The position numbers and the translations under genes were made by a program. Under the pieces are notes generated by a model. It saw nothing but the letters and a program-made list of their open reading frames with translations, had not been told where the DNA came from and did no database searches. A stretch of 7,279 nucleotides of DNA from positions 13,562 to 20,840 of the forward strand of contig JAESRR010000173.1 in NCBI GenBank assembly GCA_016764535.1. The letters run 5' to 3'. The stretch comes from Cohaesibacteraceae bacterium (lineage in GTDB: Bacteria > Pseudomonadota > Alphaproteobacteria > Rhizobiales > Cohaesibacteraceae). Of this stretch, positions 6,062 through 7,279 are shown in pieces; position 1 is the stretch's first letter; every line of letters begins with the position of its first letter.

Positions 6062-7279
6062 ACAAAGAAAAACTGTATTTATTTGATACCACGCTACGTG
6101 ATGGTGCCCAGACAAATGGTATTGATTTTTCGGTTCATGACAAGATTACCATCGCTGGAATGCTGGATGAACTCGGTGTTGACTTTGTCGAAGGTGGTTA
6201 TCCGGGTGCAAATTTAACCGACACCGAATTTTTTCAACAAAAAAGGACAAATAAAGCAGCTTTCGTAGCATTTGGAATGACCAAAAGGGCAGGGCGCTCT
6301 TCAGCGAACGATCCTGGTTTTCAGGAGCTTTTGCGGTCTTCTTCCGACGCGATATGTTTTGTTGCAAAAAGTTGGGATTACCACGTGGAAGTGGCACTTG
6401 GTTGTACCAACGATGAAAATCTCGAATCCATTTCTGACAGCGTCAAGGCAACAATTGCCATTGGCAAGGAAGCGATGATTGATTGCGAGCATTTTTTTGA
6501 TGGCTTCAAGGCAAATCGTGATTATGCAATGGCTTGTGCCCTGGCAGCTTATGAAGCGGGCGCCCGATGGGTTGTGTTATGCGATACCAATGGTGGTACC
6601 CTGCCGCACGAAGTTGAAGAAATAATTTCGCAGGTGATTGATTTTATTCCCGGATCCCATCTTGGGATACATGCACACAATGATACCGCCAATGCTGTTG
6701 CCAATACTCTCGTTGCGGTGCGTGCCGGTGTGAGACAAATCCAGGGTACCGTTAACGGGATTGGTGAGCGTTGTGGCAACGCTAATCTTATTAGCCTTAT
6801 TCCAACTCTTAAACTAAAATTGCCTTATAGCGATACATTGGAAATAGGTGTTTCCGATGGCGCGATGAGGAATTTGACTTCATTTTCCCGGGCATTTGAT
6901 GAGCTTCTGAATATCGCCCCAAACCGCCATTCTCCCTATGTGGGGGAGGCTGCATTTGCGACCAAAGCCGGAATACATGCGTCGGCAATATTGAAAGACC
7001 CTGCAACATACGAGCACATTGCGCCTGAAATCGTGGGAAATTCACGCCGTGTGCTGGTTTCCGATCAGGCTGGCAAATCCAACTTGATTGGTGAATTGTT
7101 GAGGGTTGGCATCAAGGTAGATAAAGCAGATCCTCGCCTCGATCACATGCTGCGGGACGTCAAGGAAAAGGAAGCTCTGGGATATGCATACGAAGGTGCA
7201 GACGCCTCTTTTCAATTGCTGGCACGTCGTCATCTTGGGGAAGTTCCTGAATATTTTTCAGTAGAGGGGTTTCGGGTGA
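6058..7279 (+). CDS. cimA: (R)-citramalate synthase, 3' end outside window
   Basis: The frame runs uninterrupted from the ATG at 6058 to the window edge: 407 codons of an expected 520-540. The enzyme condenses pyruvate with acetyl-CoA to (R)-citramalate, the first step of the threonine-independent route to 2-oxobutyrate and isoleucine. The HMGL-like TIM barrel shows FDTTLRDGAQ (9-18, with metal and substrate residues R14 and D15), VEGGYPGAN, which favours CimA over ordinary 2-isopropylmalate synthase, DTNGG (176-180), the metal-binding HAHND (205-209) and GTVNGIGERCGNAN (230-243). FATKAGIHASAI in the later part belongs to the linker subdomains. The C-terminal LeuA-type regulatory domain, the site of isoleucine feedback in characterised CimA enzymes, lies mostly beyond the edge. 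The ribosome binding site is weak (GGGAAC, 6048-6053), which fits translation coupled to upstream reading. Probably co-transcribed with cysS. Confidence 0.95.
   Translation, partial: MNKEKLYLFDTTLRDGAQTNGIDFSVHDKITIAGMLDELGVDFVEGGYPGANLTDTEFFQQKRTNKAAFVAFGMTKRAGRSSANDPGFQELLRSSSDAICFVAKSWDYHVEVALGCTNDENLESISDSVKATIAIGKEAMIDCEHFFDGFKANRDYAMACALAAYEAGARWVVLCDTNGGTLPHEVEEIISQVIDFIPGSHLGIHAHNDTANAVANTLVAVRAGVRQIQGTVNGIGERCGNANLISLIPTLKLKLPYSDTLEIGVSDGAMRNLTSFSRAFDELLNIAPNRHSPYVGEAAFATKAGIHASAILKDPATYEHIAPEIVGNSRRVLVSDQAGKSNLIGELLRVGIKVDKADPRLDHMLRDVKEKEALGYAYEGADASFQLLARRHLGEVPEYFSVEGFRV

Noticed and set aside
6146..7233. Minus-strand ORFs opposite cimA
   Set aside because: The + strand frame encodes an unbroken, motif-complete citramalate synthase, so the opposite-strand frames are incidental.

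Overview
The window most resembles a chromosomal stretch of a mid-GC alphaproteobacterium. The cysteinyl-tRNA synthetase and the citramalate synthase both read like alphaproteobacterial versions, and the two are often neighbours in that class. I recognised this from memory of the protein families, without a database search, so the class is probable and the genus is unknown. Every gene I can support is on the + strand.

Layout. (1) Positions 1-289: the C-terminal end of a small integral membrane protein that starts outside the window. (2) 362-868: creA, an exported protein of unknown function. (3) About 959-3740: an accessory block. It holds the C-terminal part of an Rhs/YD-repeat polymorphic toxin that has lost its N-terminus, a 123-residue variable tip that I cannot assign to a toxin family, a small helical TPR-like protein, and an Imm26-type immunity protein. 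The block becomes markedly AT-rich after the Rhs core and ends in a group of stem-loops (3740-3840). (4) 3925-4323: a type A24 prepilin peptidase with both catalytic aspartates but a replaced C-terminus. It is followed by a 200-base stretch of unexplained sequence and perhaps the remains of its original end. (5) 4603-5988: cysS, complete. (6) 6058 to the window end: cimA, complete at the start and cut off by the window edge.

How the parts relate. cysS and cimA are core metabolism (Cys-tRNA charging; the threonine-independent route to isoleucine), 69 bases apart and plausibly co-transcribed. The Rhs block is an orphan toxin-tip and immunity module of the kind that accumulates by recombination at rhs loci. 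No secretion genes, VgrG, PAAR or Rhs N-terminal shell are visible here. The best candidate for something undescribed is the pair formed by the Rhs tip (2294-2665) and the TPR-like gene 51 bases after it (2717-3187), with the Imm26 gene as a second, possibly unrelated immunity determinant.
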